The notes under the pieces were generated by a model. The model was given only the letters and a program-made list of their open reading frames with translations. It did no database searches and was not told where the DNA came from. From positions 11,310,001-11,374,000 of the forward strand of contig JARFIW010001104.1 in the NCBI GenBank assembly GCA_036346225.1: a DNA stretch of 64,000 nucleotides. Reading direction: 5' to 3'. Source of the stretch: Platerodrilus igneus (Eukaryota > Arthropoda > Insecta > Coleoptera > Lycidae). Position numbers and translations under genes: made by a program. This document shows positions 11,566 through 22,922 of the stretch, in pieces; within the stretch, counting starts at the first letter, position 1, and each line of letters opens with the position of its first letter.

Positions 11566-12521
11566 CATGGTTGAAAAGTTACTTATCAGACAGAGTAGAG
11601 TATGAAAAGATTAAATCTTATATTTCAGACCCATTCTTGTCAGTTCGCAAATGCCGCAAAGGTTCCATTTAGGGTCTTCATTGTTTAATTTGTTGATAAA
11701 TGACATAGGTAGGATAATTCGATTTTATCATTACTTAACCATTTACTGATGATCCAAAAATATTTATGACGGTGACCAATGTTGCAGACTGTCTTAAACT
11801 TCGAAGAGATTTGAACTCGCATACATCCCAGACCTCTTCCAATTCAATGGCACTTAATAATAACAAGTGCTGCACTATTACATTTACCAGACCATTCGGG
11901 GCAATTATATTTGATTATCAACTCCAAACTGATACATTCTACACAGTGTACATAATCAAAGACTTGGGAGTGTTATTTGTTAGTTCATTCTCATTCATAC
12001 CACATATTAAGAAAATTAAATCCCAGTTTAAAATAGCTTGGTTTCATAACACAGAATTCAAGAGAACTACCTGTAACTTTTTTAGAATTTTGTTTGACAT
12101 TAGTAGTATTTCTTCTAATGCTTCCACTGTTTGGTCTCCACATTATAACATTCATGTAAATTCTCTTGAAGTCATTTACAACAAATTTTTGGGGATATGT
12201 GCATCCAGGATGAGAGTTGATTTTACGAACTACTCACTATTACATGAGAGTTTAAACTTCCTTCACTTAAAGCATACAGTACCACGTGTGATATTATTTT
12301 CCTCTATAAACTCATCCATTAGTACCACAAACTTCCCCAAACTGTTATCTTTAATTAATTGGTGTATCCACAACAGAGATACGAGAGACAGATCTGTATT
12401 TTCAGTCAACTTCCATAGATCAAGTTATGGGTGCAACAGTCCTATGTCCAGAATTCAACGCAGTGGCAATTCATATTGTATTGGTAACGAACTAGTTGGG
12501 GTAGATTTCACTCGAATTTAG
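11566..12521 (+). pseudogene. Jockey-like reverse transcriptase, C-terminal half
   Basis: The frame begins with WLKSYLSDR and a decayed GS-LFNLLINDIG block (about 11560-11720). The catalytic YADD is corrupted to a reading like YTDD near 11750. From 11766 an open stretch of 251 codons carries the RT thumb and C-terminal region: NNNKCCTITFTR, IKDLGVLF and LEVIYNKFLG, a typical pattern for R1/Jockey group ORF2. An in-frame stop sits near 11670. Confidence 0.65.
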
Positions 12522-12728
12522 TTTATTATACTGCTACCTTAAGCCAATAACTAACAATTCAGCATATTAAATCTAATATTGGTTGGTGAGGTTTAGTTTA
12601 CTATTTAAATTGTATCAATTTATAAGGTTATGTACCATGTTAGGGTTTAAGCAGAACAGTTAATAATATTTTATTTTACTTTATTTTTGTAAAGGGGTAT
12701 TCCGTTTATTGACTAAATAAATAAAAGA

Positions 12729-12953
12729 GTGATTATTAATATGGTGTCACTGGTGGTTGCTAAGCAAGTCAAAGGAAGTTGTGCTTTTACATTGGAAATA
12801 CAAGGGTACATACACGTGGACGTTGAGCTACTAATCATGAAAGATCTTTGTGCTGATGTTATAATTGGTCATGATATTCTACATAAACACAACACTTTTG
12901 AAGTAGCCTTTGGTGGGCCCTATGATACACTTAAAATTTGCAGCCTAGCTTAA
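12729..12953 (+). pseudogene. Gypsy protease C-terminus
   Basis: The residues DVIIGHDILHKHN are the second conserved block of a retropepsin, where the flap-proximal I-G-x-D motif lies. The catalytic DTG/DSG is not present, because the fragment starts downstream of it. A stop at 12953 separates it from RT. Confidence 0.5.
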
Positions 12954-12977
12954 GCGAGAGTCCCTCCTGCTAATCTT

Positions 12978-14052
12978 TTGACACTTCTTAGCTCTGACTG
13001 CCATCCGGTAGCCATTAGATCTCGTAGATATTCGAAGGAATATCAAGAATTTATCAAATCTGAAGTAAACAAACTTCTCGTCGATGGTGTTATAGAGGAA
13101 AGTAACTCACCCTGGAGGGCTCAAACGATAGTTACCAAAAGTAACAATCACAAGAAGCAATTGGTCATTAACTACACTGAAACAATCAATAGATTTACCG
13201 AATTAGATGCATACGCCTTACCTAACATTGAAGATTTAATATCTAAAATCTCTAAATATTCAGTTTTCAGTACCATTGACTTAAAAAGCACTTACCAACA
13301 AATCCCGATTCTAGATGAAAATAAAATCTACACCGCTTTCAAAGCAAATGGAGTATTATACCAATTCGTGAGGATTCCCTTCGGCATAACCAATAGGGTT
13401 GCCACTTTCCAGAGAGTCATAAACAAAATCATCATACTAGAAAACTTACGAGGTGTGTATTCATATTTGGACGACGTAACAATATGTGGTAATGATCAGG
13501 AACATGACATACATCTTAGGAGGTTTTTAGGTATTGCCAAGAAGTACAATTTAACAATAATGAAGAATAGTCCCGAGGTCCTGCGCTTTATCCGAATCTT
13601 ACTCTGCGCTGCAACAAACGCCACCCCTCATCATAGGAGTTCGAGTAATGGACAGCGTTGCCAACCTGTCTAAGTAATCCAGGCTCCGTTTCTATGTGGA
13701 AACATATTCGATCTAGTAAGTATGAACCGTTAATAGAAGAGGTTCTATTACTAGAAGCGAATCCCAACTACTCTTGTGTGCGATTACCGGATGGCAGAGA
13801 AACTACTGTTTAGAGCCACCATTTAACGCTGGTGGGTGACGTTATAGTAAACATACACCGACTGAAACTGGTGAAATTTCTGAAATCAACACAGGACGCA
13901 CGGTAGAAAATCCTCCCGTGAGCCATATCGATAGGAACACCCCACTCTCAGTTGTTCCCGGTTCTAGTGATGAGGGAACGTCTTCAACTGAGTGGTCTAC
14001 CAGAGTTCGTAGGCGCCCGCTTCATTTAGTTACTAGTTACTATTGTCTTTAA
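12978..14052 (+). pseudogene. Gypsy reverse transcriptase joined to the integrase tail
   Basis: RT blocks are clear: VIEESNSPWRAQ, a decayed VINYTETINR, STIDLKSTYQQIP (motif A), FVRIPFGITN and YLDDVTICG (motif C, Asp pair intact) near residue 163. After about residue 195 the text changes to an integrase-end sequence (a Thr/Ser/Pro-rich tail up to a TRVRRRP block near 14010). This shows an internal deletion of roughly 2 kb compared with a normal pol. One stop lies at 13673 and others downstream. Confidence 0.65.
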
Positions 14053-14223
14053 GGTTGGGGAAAATGATGATTAGTTTTGGATCACTGATGATCTAGTCTG
14101 TCCTTTATGAATTGTTACCTTAGTTATAGTTATTAATTGTCAAACATAATTTGTAAGCTGGGTTTTTATTGAATAAAGCCTTTATTAGGGTTTAATTCCA
14201 CATCAATTAGTAATAAGGTAGAT

Positions 14224-14380
14224 TATATAATGTGTGGTGTACCACGAAAAGTGTGCACAAGATCAGGTCATGAAGTGAAGCAACCAAAAATGTATGATTG
14301 CTATCATTGTACAGCCATTAATCAAACCATGTATCATAGTGATTGTCTTGAATATATTATAACCATAATGTTTTAAAAGG
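14224..14380 (+). pseudogene. Possible LINE ORF1 PHD-like fragment
   Basis: A 38-codon reading contains CGVPRKVC, then YDCYHCTAINQTMYHSDCLEY, a C-x2-C...YHxxC arrangement like the zinc cluster of the ORF1 at 1689. It stops after about 45 codons. It may be the 5' end of a lost CR1/Jockey-type copy. Confidence 0.3.
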
Positions 14381-14960
14381 ACATGTTATGAGGTTCATGT
14401 GTACAGCTTAGATATAATTAGATCGTAGTTACTTTCTCTAGTTGTTAAGCAGTCATGGTTAAGACTGGGGAATATCATTGTGTAGACGCACATTTTATAA
14501 TAGAGGGCACCTCTTCCATCAAAACTATTAAACACGATTTTGCAGTCAGTCAGTGGAGTTTAGTTTCACTATTATAATCCAGTATTTAATTACCTTGTCG
14601 AGCTTACGTTATCTTTTAAGATATGATAGAATTCGCAGATATGCCCACTTAGAACTTCCTTCGAACTAGCATTCAGCTTTATTATTTGGTTTGATTGTAC
14701 ATTTTATTTACAGAAGATGCATTTTTTACCTTAGTGATGGTTGTTTACTGTTTCATTATAAATTATTATTTATATTATTTTAAAATGCACTGAGTGTCAA
14801 TTGAAATATAAATCGTTGGGAATTATTCCATTATGAAAAAGTGATAAGTAGGTTTAGTTATTTTATTACTACTAATTGAACAAAGATAGATATTGTTAAC
14901 CCTAAAACAGAGCACTATACGTGAGTCATTTCTTATTTTATAAAAATGAGAAACAACCAA
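14381..14960. other. No gene recognised
   Basis: AT-rich, with no open frame of note and no motif. A pyrimidine-poor stretch near 14935 precedes the exon-like segment that follows. Confidence 0.4.
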
Positions 14961-14961
14961 A

Positions 14962-15246
14962 TTGCATGAAATATCACTAACTAACATATGTTATTTTGCC
15001 GTGTTTATTAGCAATGAATCGCCATTGTACATCGAGAAAATATCACGCGATGACGATTTGTGGACAAAAACAATGCTTCTAAAACTAGAGTCTTTTTACA
15101 TGAACTGTATTTGTCCGGAAATCGTACGCAAAAACTTTAAAAAAGGACCAAGATGTGTTGATCCCGATTATATAAGGAATGCTCAAAAACTGAAACATTT
15201 AGCAAAGTATAATATATCCTTCAATATTTCAATCATATATTTTTAA
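14962..15246 (+). pseudogene. YqaJ-like nuclease/recombinase C-terminal fragment
   Basis: The text ICYFAVFISNESPLYIEKI, then DDDLWTKTMLLKLESFYM and CICPEIVRK, resembles the end of YqaJ-type exonuclease domains, where a hydrophobic strand with a Y/F-C-D-F block is followed by a long helix contacting the core. The usual Asp of that block is Tyr here (CYF). Such proteins occur in many copies in arthropod genomes. A possible splice acceptor (TTTATTAG) lies at 15011, so this may be a terminal exon. No upstream exon was found. Confidence 0.35.
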
Positions 15247-15427
15247 ACATTTTATCTTTTAGAAAAAAAGAAGTTATGCTTGATTAGTGTTTATTGACGT
15301 AGTGGACTAGGCCTACACGGGGGATACCATTTGTAAAAAAAAGCACGCTGAGTACTCTACAATCGCATATATTTTCGGCGTTTGTGTTTTAGTGAAAGAT
15401 GGCGTGGAAACGGGTATGGTTATATAG

Positions 15428-15952
15428 TGTTACGAGCTACTATTAGGCAACCCATCAAACACACAAGCGCCGTAAGCACTGTATATTCTCAAGGAATCGA
15501 GAATGTTCGAGCACATACCAGCGAATGAATCATCTATTTTAATTCAGGGTATATATAAGACCGCTGATAAATGTAAGAGTTTAGTCTATATCAGAATGTC
15601 GAATATAAATTATATCGTGTAAAGTTAAATAGTTAAGCTTTTGGAAGTCCAAGAGTAAACCTTAATTTGTATTATGTGAAAGTGTATATTGTACCGACAG
15701 CTGTACATAAATAGACGAAAGTGAAATAAATAAATTATAGTGTTGTTAATAGACCTATGCTTAAGAATTTGGTTTAAGAAGATATTAGTGCTTGTAAATT
15801 CATTAGTGTGATAGTGCTTCATTGTTAATTGCACTGAAAACATCTATAAATAAGGCATTTACTGTTAATTAGACTTGTGAACAGTGAATAATAAAGTCTT
15901 TTATTACTACTTGTTTTAAATTAGTGAAACGTGTTAGTAGTAGCCCGTTACA
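15428..15952 (+). mobile_element. Solo LTR of the macro-domain gypsy family
   Basis: The 525 bp starting TGTTACGAGCTACTATTAGG and ending GTAGTAGCCCGTTACA matches, in reverse complement, the LTRs of the element at 35411-42138 along its whole length. The match includes GTGCTTGTAAATTCATTAG and the AATAAAG near the end. No internal sequence flanks it, so it is a solo LTR left by LTR-LTR recombination. The 4 bp flanks (ATAG and ATAT) agree in three positions, a weak target duplication. It is clearly more diverged than the paired LTRs. Confidence 0.8.
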
Positions 15953-16639
15953 ATATGATCATGTGCAAAATAGAAATCGTGTACGAGTGTATTATGTCAA
16001 AATCGTTGATAATATCAGTGTACTTTGTTATTCTGTGTATGCCTTTGAATGTGATAATTTGTATTTAATTTATGTAATTGAAACTTGCTAATGTTTCTGT
16101 TGATTTTTGATAATATATATATGTATAAATATATTTATATATACCTAATAATGGGATTATTTATAATAAGTTCTGTACCAATACTACAGTGAGCAATCAA
16201 TAAACCAAGTTAAGCTGTTTTTATTTTTTATGTACATTTAAATCTTATCCAAATTTGATTGTGATAACTGAAAAATGAATATATTGTCCCACATTGTACT
16301 GGTACATTAGTAAATAAGTTGTCTATTACTTTGTTTAAAAAAATTTTCCCAGCAACTACTACACTGTCAAAACAACCTGCAGTTTTCCGATAATCTGCTA
16401 TGACTCAATAGCTACTATCCCTATTAAAATTAAAATTTTAGCTTTGGAAATGTAGGAGAAGAGGGGGGGAGACGGTCATTTTTGGCACATTTTGAGCTAT
16501 GTCATGAAGATTTTTAGAAGCCTTTTAGAATTATCTTTCAAATGATACCTCACACGATATATTTATTAAAACTTTTTTCCTTTGACCGAATTAACCCCCG
16601 CCATTTAAATCTAAAAATATTTTTTTTCTATTTTCTGAC
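15953..16639. other. No gene recognised
   Basis: AT-rich sequence with a short TATATA-rich stretch near 16110-16145. No conserved motif is seen. The right part may already belong to the repeat that ends at 16795. Confidence 0.4.
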
Positions 16640-16795
16640 TGTCAATATATGTGCGCGCCATAAAGACCTAGCATTGTGCTATTCCTACGTTACATAGTTT
16701 TCGAGATAAACCTATGTGACAGACGGATGAACGGACATGAGAGTGATCTTATAAAGGTTCCGTTATACCTTATAAGGTACGGAACCCTAAAAATG
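16640..16795. repeat. Interspersed repeat end with strong hairpin
   Basis: GTTTTCGAGATAAACC, then GACAGACGGATGAACGGAC, are followed by GGTTCCGT...ACGGAACC at about 16758-16788, whose inner part ACCTTATAAGGT is also a perfect palindrome, so about 31 bases fold on themselves. Sequences of the form GACAGACGGAC followed by TACGGAACCCTAAAA are common interspersed repeats of insects. The element class is not assigned. Confidence 0.55.
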
Positions 16796-18100
16796 AGGTC
16801 TTTGGGTTGTTGAATTGGTCGAAAATTGACGTGCTCTGATTAGCTACAATCCTATCAGTTTTCAATTTCCAGTTATAAATGGAATGGTGCAATGCTACAC
16901 ATCCTGACATAAAATGGTTTTTTAATTAAAAATTTCGACAATATGCACGTATTTTGAATTCGTACCAAAAACTTTATTTTGTACTATAGTTATCGAACAA
17001 AACGATTTTCAACAAACTCACTTTTATTCTAAACTACTGAAGAAGTCAACTTCTCCGACAAACTTCAGAATATGGAGTAAACAAATGTACAAATCTTAAT
17101 ACCAACAAACTGCCACACCAACAAAACTTATATTCTTGCAAAAGTTATAACATAGACATTACATTGCACCACAAAATCTCGAACAAACCTCACAATACTC
17201 GATGCATAAAGCACAACCACGGCATTTGTGTCAGTCACTCTATCGCCGCTTTTTATTGATGGTACCAAGGTACATAATGTCACAACTGAAGCGTCGCAGC
17301 CTTGCATTTCGATTAAAAATCTATTTAAAAGGGCATTTTCAAAAATTTAATTTGTTGATTTTCATCTACACACACACACACACACACCCAGGAACACTAT
17401 ACAAAAAGAATTAGAACAATAAACAACACACAAACAAATTTACAGCTCCCGCACGGAAGAGAATATTCTTGAAAAACTTGTCCAACATGCAAGAATACAC
17501 ATGCGGTCATGGGCACCTAACGAAAACATTTTTCATAAATTTTGCCTATCCATTCTGATCTACACACCCAAGAAGAGAATATAAAAAAAATCAGAGTATA
17601 GAACTGTATACAAAAACACATTGCAGTGCCCGCTTAGAAAACATTTCTAAACTGGATTATAACAATATTGCTTGCAAAATAATTGTGCGTCATATAAAAT
17701 TGTTCAAAATGTCAGAAACAAATAAATTCATTACCACAAATATATATTATTCAACGAAAATTGAAAGCGTAACTATCAATTTTTATTGGTCTAAGATATT
17801 GATCAAATAAGCCCTTCTGGGACATCCCTGAATGTGGTGAATTGCTAGGAAAGGCTTTTATAAACCATAAGACAAGAATTGGCAAGCCTATAATTTTAAT
17901 TTATACCTAAGTAAGTACCTTCAAGGTTTTTATTTTAAAATAACGATAAAGCCTAAATAACGCGTTGTGAAGTTATTTAGTAATTATTAAAACTATAAAA
18001 TCCAATTCCTATTGAGATTGATATTGTGCATGTCTAACAAAAGCAAACAATTGCCGTACAATAAATATCAATTGTCTTATTATACTCGGTCCACGTGAGT
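16796..18100. other. No gene recognised
   Basis: Only short open frames and a (CA)n microsatellite at about 17369-17386 are present. Confidence 0.4.
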
Positions 18101-18116
18101 TGAATAGTATGTCAGC

Positions 18117-18287
18117 TATAGTCTAAATCATGAAAGAATGAATTCATGCCATAGGTTGCTGAATTAAAAAACGACATACTTTCAAATCTTATGCATTAAG
18201 TATATTCTGATAGATCCTTTAAAAGTATGTCGTTTTTTAATTCAGAAACCTATGACGTGAATTCATTCTTTCATGATTTAGACTATA
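18117..18287. mobile_element. Foldback MITE, 171 bp
   Basis: Arms of 66 bp (18117-18182 and 18222-18287) are reverse complements with three mismatches around a 39 bp spacer. The outer ends read TATAGTCTAAATC and GATTTAGACTATA. TA dinucleotides at the ends suggest TA targeting, as in Tc1/mariner-derived MITEs. There is no coding capacity. Confidence 0.8.
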
Positions 18288-19590
18288 TCTATTAGATTCC
18301 TTATTCAATGAGCTTTAACACTTTATTGCTCTGGTTTGATGCATTTGCCGACGATCATCGTTCTCCCTTTTATATTGACGGATGTAGAAAATAATTGTTG
18401 CAGTCACATTTAATTGCGATACACCCACTTTCATAAAATAGCCTAGCGACATGTACGTAAAACTTGGTGAGATGTTGGGAATGTTCCCACATACCGACTA
18501 GTTTAAATTCACACTGCGCTTATGAAAAATACTTCTGGCACAATCATAAATAGGAAAATTAAACAAAACAATTTATTTTTTGGTGCATTTTATAACAAGA
18601 AAACATTCTGAAGATGATGGTATAAAAATTATAACAATATTTTATTTAATTCAGCTATAAACAAATTCCAAAATGTTCAAAATTAAATTCACAATTTTGA
18701 TTTTTATGTCATTATCTTCTTTGATGTTTTTTAAAACCAACACCACTTCCAGAATTAAAAAAAAAAGTTGGTCTATCTAAGATTGTGCCAGAAGAATAAG
18801 GAGAGAATTTCCACAGTCTTTAAAGGTTGGAGACAAAAAGTTAATAAATGTCAAATTACGTGTTTGCATTTTAAATTTAATAACCATCTTCTACTACACT
18901 AAGCGCTACAGCTATTAGTGTATATATTTCAGTCACCTAGGACTACAAACTAAATCATCTCTTGAACAGCTTTTATTACTACTGGTAGATAAGCATAGTT
19001 CACATACTTCACTTGCTGGCACTAATTTTTGCCGAGAAAATGGTATAATTTTGGTAGATTCATCATCTACAACATATAGACTATAACTTTTGATGTATAT
19101 TTCTTTGGCTACTTCAAAGCATATTATAACCAAATTGGTGATACTTTTTTTAAGCAATCCTGGCAGTTAAATAACACAGAAATTTTAGTCCTTTATTTGG
19201 GAAAGCTTAGTGCAGCGCTGCAACTGTTAACAATGCTGCGAGTGGATTCAATCCTACAATATTTCACGATAATAATTTTGTACCAGAACCGCAAACGTAA
19301 AGCATTAAAGAGATTGTACCACCCTCAACTGGTGCAAATATCTCAACAGAGAATCCTAGAACAGAAGAGTTATTCGATAATGATCGGGCTTATAATATAT
19401 CTTTAACTATCCTCACTAAAAAAATTACGATATCTGGTACACTACAGATAGTTAAATCAAAGTCTCCATCACTGGATGCTAAACAGAAATTGAAAAACAC
19501 GGCATAACTCACTAAACACAATTTGCTTTTAAAAAGCGAGGAAAACAGTAATTTGAGCAGTTTCTGGAAATGTGATCAATAGTAAAGACA
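18288..19590. other. No gene recognised
   Basis: One minus-strand open stretch near 18933-19157 has a C-x2-C pair but no recognisable family and no continuation. It is not called a gene. Confidence 0.35.
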
Positions 19591-19598
19591 CAATGAGA

Positions 19599-19735
19599 GC
19601 ATTCGGCAGGCTAAACAGTTGCAGAACTGTTTATTATTGTTCTGCCAAATGCACCGCTACTACTCAACATGCTCCGAAACGGTCACCATTATTTGTAAGT
19701 TGGTATCTTACAAATAATGGGGACCGTTTCGGAGC
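19599..19735. repeat. Two adjacent hairpins
   Basis: The first hairpin spans 19599-19652: 11 bp outer arms (GCATTCGGCAG / CTGCCAAATGC, one mismatch) and inner arms AAACAGTT / AACTGTTT. The second spans 19671-19735: 29 bp arms with one mismatch around a 7-base loop. They resemble small foldback elements. Confidence 0.7.
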
Positions 19736-20368
19736 TCATTTACTCAACTGTTGTGTCTTGTCAAACGTCACACAAAAATGGAGGGAATTGTAACTTATGA
19801 GTATAAAAATGTGTTTTATACCATCCAGGCCGCAGTCGATGAGCATTTAAAATTATCAGGTTAAAAAAATTTAAATCTAAACCTCCATTATTAAATTAAA
19901 ACAAAATGTAAATTATTCATGATACTTTAGCTAAAAAAATAATAATATAAGTTGTTTTGTGTTATTTTATACAAGATGATAGTTTTGGTTTATGTGTGCA
20001 TGTCGAATATCAAATATATATTGCTAATTTGACATTTGATGGAGTAACGCGTTCGGCAGATTTTCGCTATCGCTACGTAGCACAATCAGAAACTGATATC
20101 TTTGCCGAATACACCCAATGATCCTTAATGCTGGCAGCTGTTAGTAAGTGCACCCCTGTTATGCTACTGTTAGCAGCAAAGCAAGCAGAAATGGTACCAA
20201 AAAAAGAATGGAAGAAATAAAAACATAGGAAGGAAAATACAGGAAATAAATTTCAAGACAGTAGTTTAGGACAAGAAAAGAAGAATGACATAGAAAAAAT
20301 TCATACCAATACAGAGGTAGAAGAGCCTAGTGAACGTGACGAAAAGTAAGATCCACAAAGTGAATGTT
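19736..20368. other. No gene recognised
   Basis: A purine-rich stretch from 20190 to 20340 reads partly like charged coding sequence on the plus strand but contains stops. It is the left flank of the Copia insertion. Confidence 0.35.
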
Positions 20369-20722
20369 TGAAAGGATTACACCAAAAATATGATGTAAAT
20401 AAAAATTCGGAAGCCGTCGAATCTTGCTGGTTTACACCTATATTAATAAGCAAGTATTACAGCAGCATACAATGTTTATATGTGTTAACGTCAAGGAAAA
20501 ACTAGTTACGGTTCTTAAAAAATAAACTTGTGTGACATTTACCAATGTCATTAGCACACTACTCCCTTTTTTAAAAATTAACTATTAGACAAGGATGCAA
20601 ACTCTGCGCAACCGATATCAACATACCCATTGTGCATCCTTGCCTTACAAATGCAAAGCTAAATATATCGCTGTTACATTATTGTACAAATATAACCGCA
20701 CTTGCAGCTTATATTTGTAACA
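20369..20722 (-). repeat. Copia 3' LTR
   Basis: This matches the right LTR along its length with few differences, including a small deletion near 20455. The RNase H frame ends inside it. Confidence 0.85.
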
Positions 20723-22325
20723 CTCCCACTTAAGCGGCACCAAATCCACAATATTTAGTTTTTCGAGAAGACAACAAAAAATTTGAGGACCCAAAGGTTT
20801 GGTAAGTATATCAGCCAGCTGTTCCCTGGATTCCATAAAAACAATGTCTATATCACCACGAGCATATAATTCTCTTATAAAGTGATAACGCACGTTGATG
20901 TGCTTGCTCCGATTATGAAATTTGGGCTTCTTTGATAATTTTATAGCTGATTGGTTGTCAACCATTACTGTAACACTCTCTTCTTAGATTTTTAAATCCT
21001 GAATAAAACTTTTCAACCAAATAGAATCCTTTGTACCATCACTTAGCGCTATATATTCAGCTTCTGTTGTCGAAAGAGCAACAACTCGTTGTTTGCTACT
21101 CGACCATAACACTGGACCACCATTTAGTATAAATATAGAACCACTAGTAGATTTTTGGAGTTTACATCAGTGGCATAATCTGCATCAGTATAACCAGTTA
21201 ATGCAGAATTACTGCTCCCACTACCTCCATAGATAATGACATAATTTTGGGTAGCCTGAAGATACAGGAAAATCCTCTTTACGGCTGTTCAATTTTGAGT
21301 ACCAAAACATGTAGAAAATTGACTAACCTGATTTACAGTGTACTCAATATCTGGTCGGCAGACCCTGGCCAAAAATAGAAGTGCACCGATTGCCTCTCTG
21401 TATAGTATTTCTTTGGTATTTTCCACTTTGAATATTTCCAATAAACACAAACGTGTACCAGGTTCTGCCGGAACCTTCGATGGTTTACATGTATCCATAC
21501 CAAATTATTTCCATGCCAATGAAATGTAAGCCATTTGAAACTGTGAATTGAAGTCTTTGTTTCATTTGCATCAATATGACAGAAACTGTTGTGGAAAAAC
21601 TGGAAATTAGCAATCCATCGTCAACATACAAGGCCAGAAAAACGGTGTTTATTTCATCTTCTCTAACAAAAACAGCTGTCTGCATTTTTGCTTTAAAATG
21701 CAATTCTTCCAAAAATGTGACAAATTTTGAATTCCAACACCTAGGTGCATGTTTAAGTTCATACAAAAACTTTTGTAGGAGACATACATAATCCAAGTCG
21801 TTTTCAAAACTGGGAAGTTGTTGCATGTAAATAACCTCCTTCAATTCGCCATATAAAAATGCCGTTTTTACGTCGAACTGTTTAATGTGATAGTCTTTTT
21901 CAGCAGCGATTGCCAATAACACGCGTACCGATTCATAACGCACAACCGGTGCGACAGTGTCTGTATAGTCTATGCCCTCATGTTGAGCATAACCCTGAGC
22001 AACTAAACGTGCCTTAAACCGAACTCTATCATTAGGTTCATACTTCTTTTTAAAAACCCATTTTGACCCAAAAATCTTTATTAGTAAGTTTTACCAATGT
22101 CCAAGTCAAATTTTCATGAAGAGCAGCGATCTTTTCTTGCATGGCCCATAACCAAGATAATGAGTCTTTACCAGAAATTGCTTCTTGATACGTTAAAAGT
22201 TCACTATCCACAGTAAAAGCAGAAAGTTCATATTCTGCATACCGAATAGGTGGTTTAATTTTGCTCCAATCACGTAACCTATCTAATACACCGTCATTTT
22301 GATTTACGGAAACCGGTTCGACCAC
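20645..22325 (-). pseudogene. Copia reverse transcriptase and RNase H
   Basis: RT starts with YQEAISGKDSLSWLWAMQEK and WTLVKLTN, continues after a frame change through VRYESVRVLLAIAAEKDYHIKQFDVKTAF in decayed context, and reaches the catalytic YVDDGLL near 21630. The thumb follows (ILYREAIGALLFLARV near 21400). RNase H ends with DNQSAIKLSKKP, KHINVRYHFIRE and ADILTKPL, then the frame enters the LTR. At least four breaks are visible. Confidence 0.8.
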
Positions 22326-22331
22326 ATCAGG

Positions 22332-22922
22332 CTATAAAATGTCCAAACCAGAGTTCTCAAGCACAAGTTCAATGTCATACACACCTGGTAGTTTCACCGA
22401 TTCAACCGATGACAAATTTTCATTAAACATGACATTAGTGCTCTTAAAAATTTTCTTAGTAGAAGGATTCCATAAACAATAAAGAACCGTTTCTTTTTCG
22501 TAACCAACCATGATTAATTTCATTGATTTTGGATCAAATTTATGTCGTTTTGCTTTAGGTAAGTTCAGGTAAGCGTCACACCCAAAAACTCGAATAAGTT
22601 GTATGTCTGGTTTAAAACCAAACCATCCTTCAAAAGCAGTCATACCATTAGACTGTTTTGAAACTGTTCTATTCAAAAGATATACCACACATGCAATGGC
22701 CTCCGACCAAAGTGCTTTTGAAATATTCCTGTTATACAACATAGTTCTAGCAGATTCCACAATTGTTCTCAGCTTCCATTCTGAACGACCATTTTGTTCA
22801 TCAAGATATGGCGACGACATTTCATGAATTATGCCTTTATCTTTTAGAAATGTAGAAAATTGAAATGATGTGAATTCTGTACTATTATCTGAGCGAAAAT
22901 TTTTGAGTGAATTACCTGTTTT
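22332..22922 (-). pseudogene. Copia integrase core and C-terminal part
   Basis: The second catalytic Asp block (RSDNSTEF) is readable near 22890 in another frame. The frame opened at 22820 has YLDEQNGRSEW, where the Glu of the D,D-35-E triad sits, then ARTMLYNRN and FGCDAYLNLPKAKR, the usual Copia integrase end. It is split from both neighbours by frameshift or stop. Confidence 0.75.

Larger units (their letters stand above)
10870..12725 (+). mobile_element. Jockey-like LINE, rearranged relic
   Basis: Pieces of one LINE ORF2 lie on the plus strand, but the pre-RT linker (10898) comes before the endonuclease end (11186), so the copy is scrambled. The RT region follows to 12521, then a 3' UTR ending TTGACTAAATAAATAAA near 12725, a terminus common in Jockey-type elements. 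Confidence 0.6.
12729..14210 (+). mobile_element. Ty3/gypsy relic with RT fused to the integrase end
   Basis: A protease tail, an RT domain and an integrase C-terminal tail lie in order, but RNase H and the integrase core are missing. The text passes directly from RT (MKNSPEVL) to the integrase tail near 13560-13620. A polypurine-like tract AAGGTTGGGGAAAATGA (14050-14068) is followed by an LTR-like stretch with AATAAA and a CA end near 14205. Confidence 0.6.

Noticed and set aside
18933..19157. Minus-strand open frame with a C-x2-C pair
   Set aside because: Only one cysteine pair, no continuation on either side, no family recognised.
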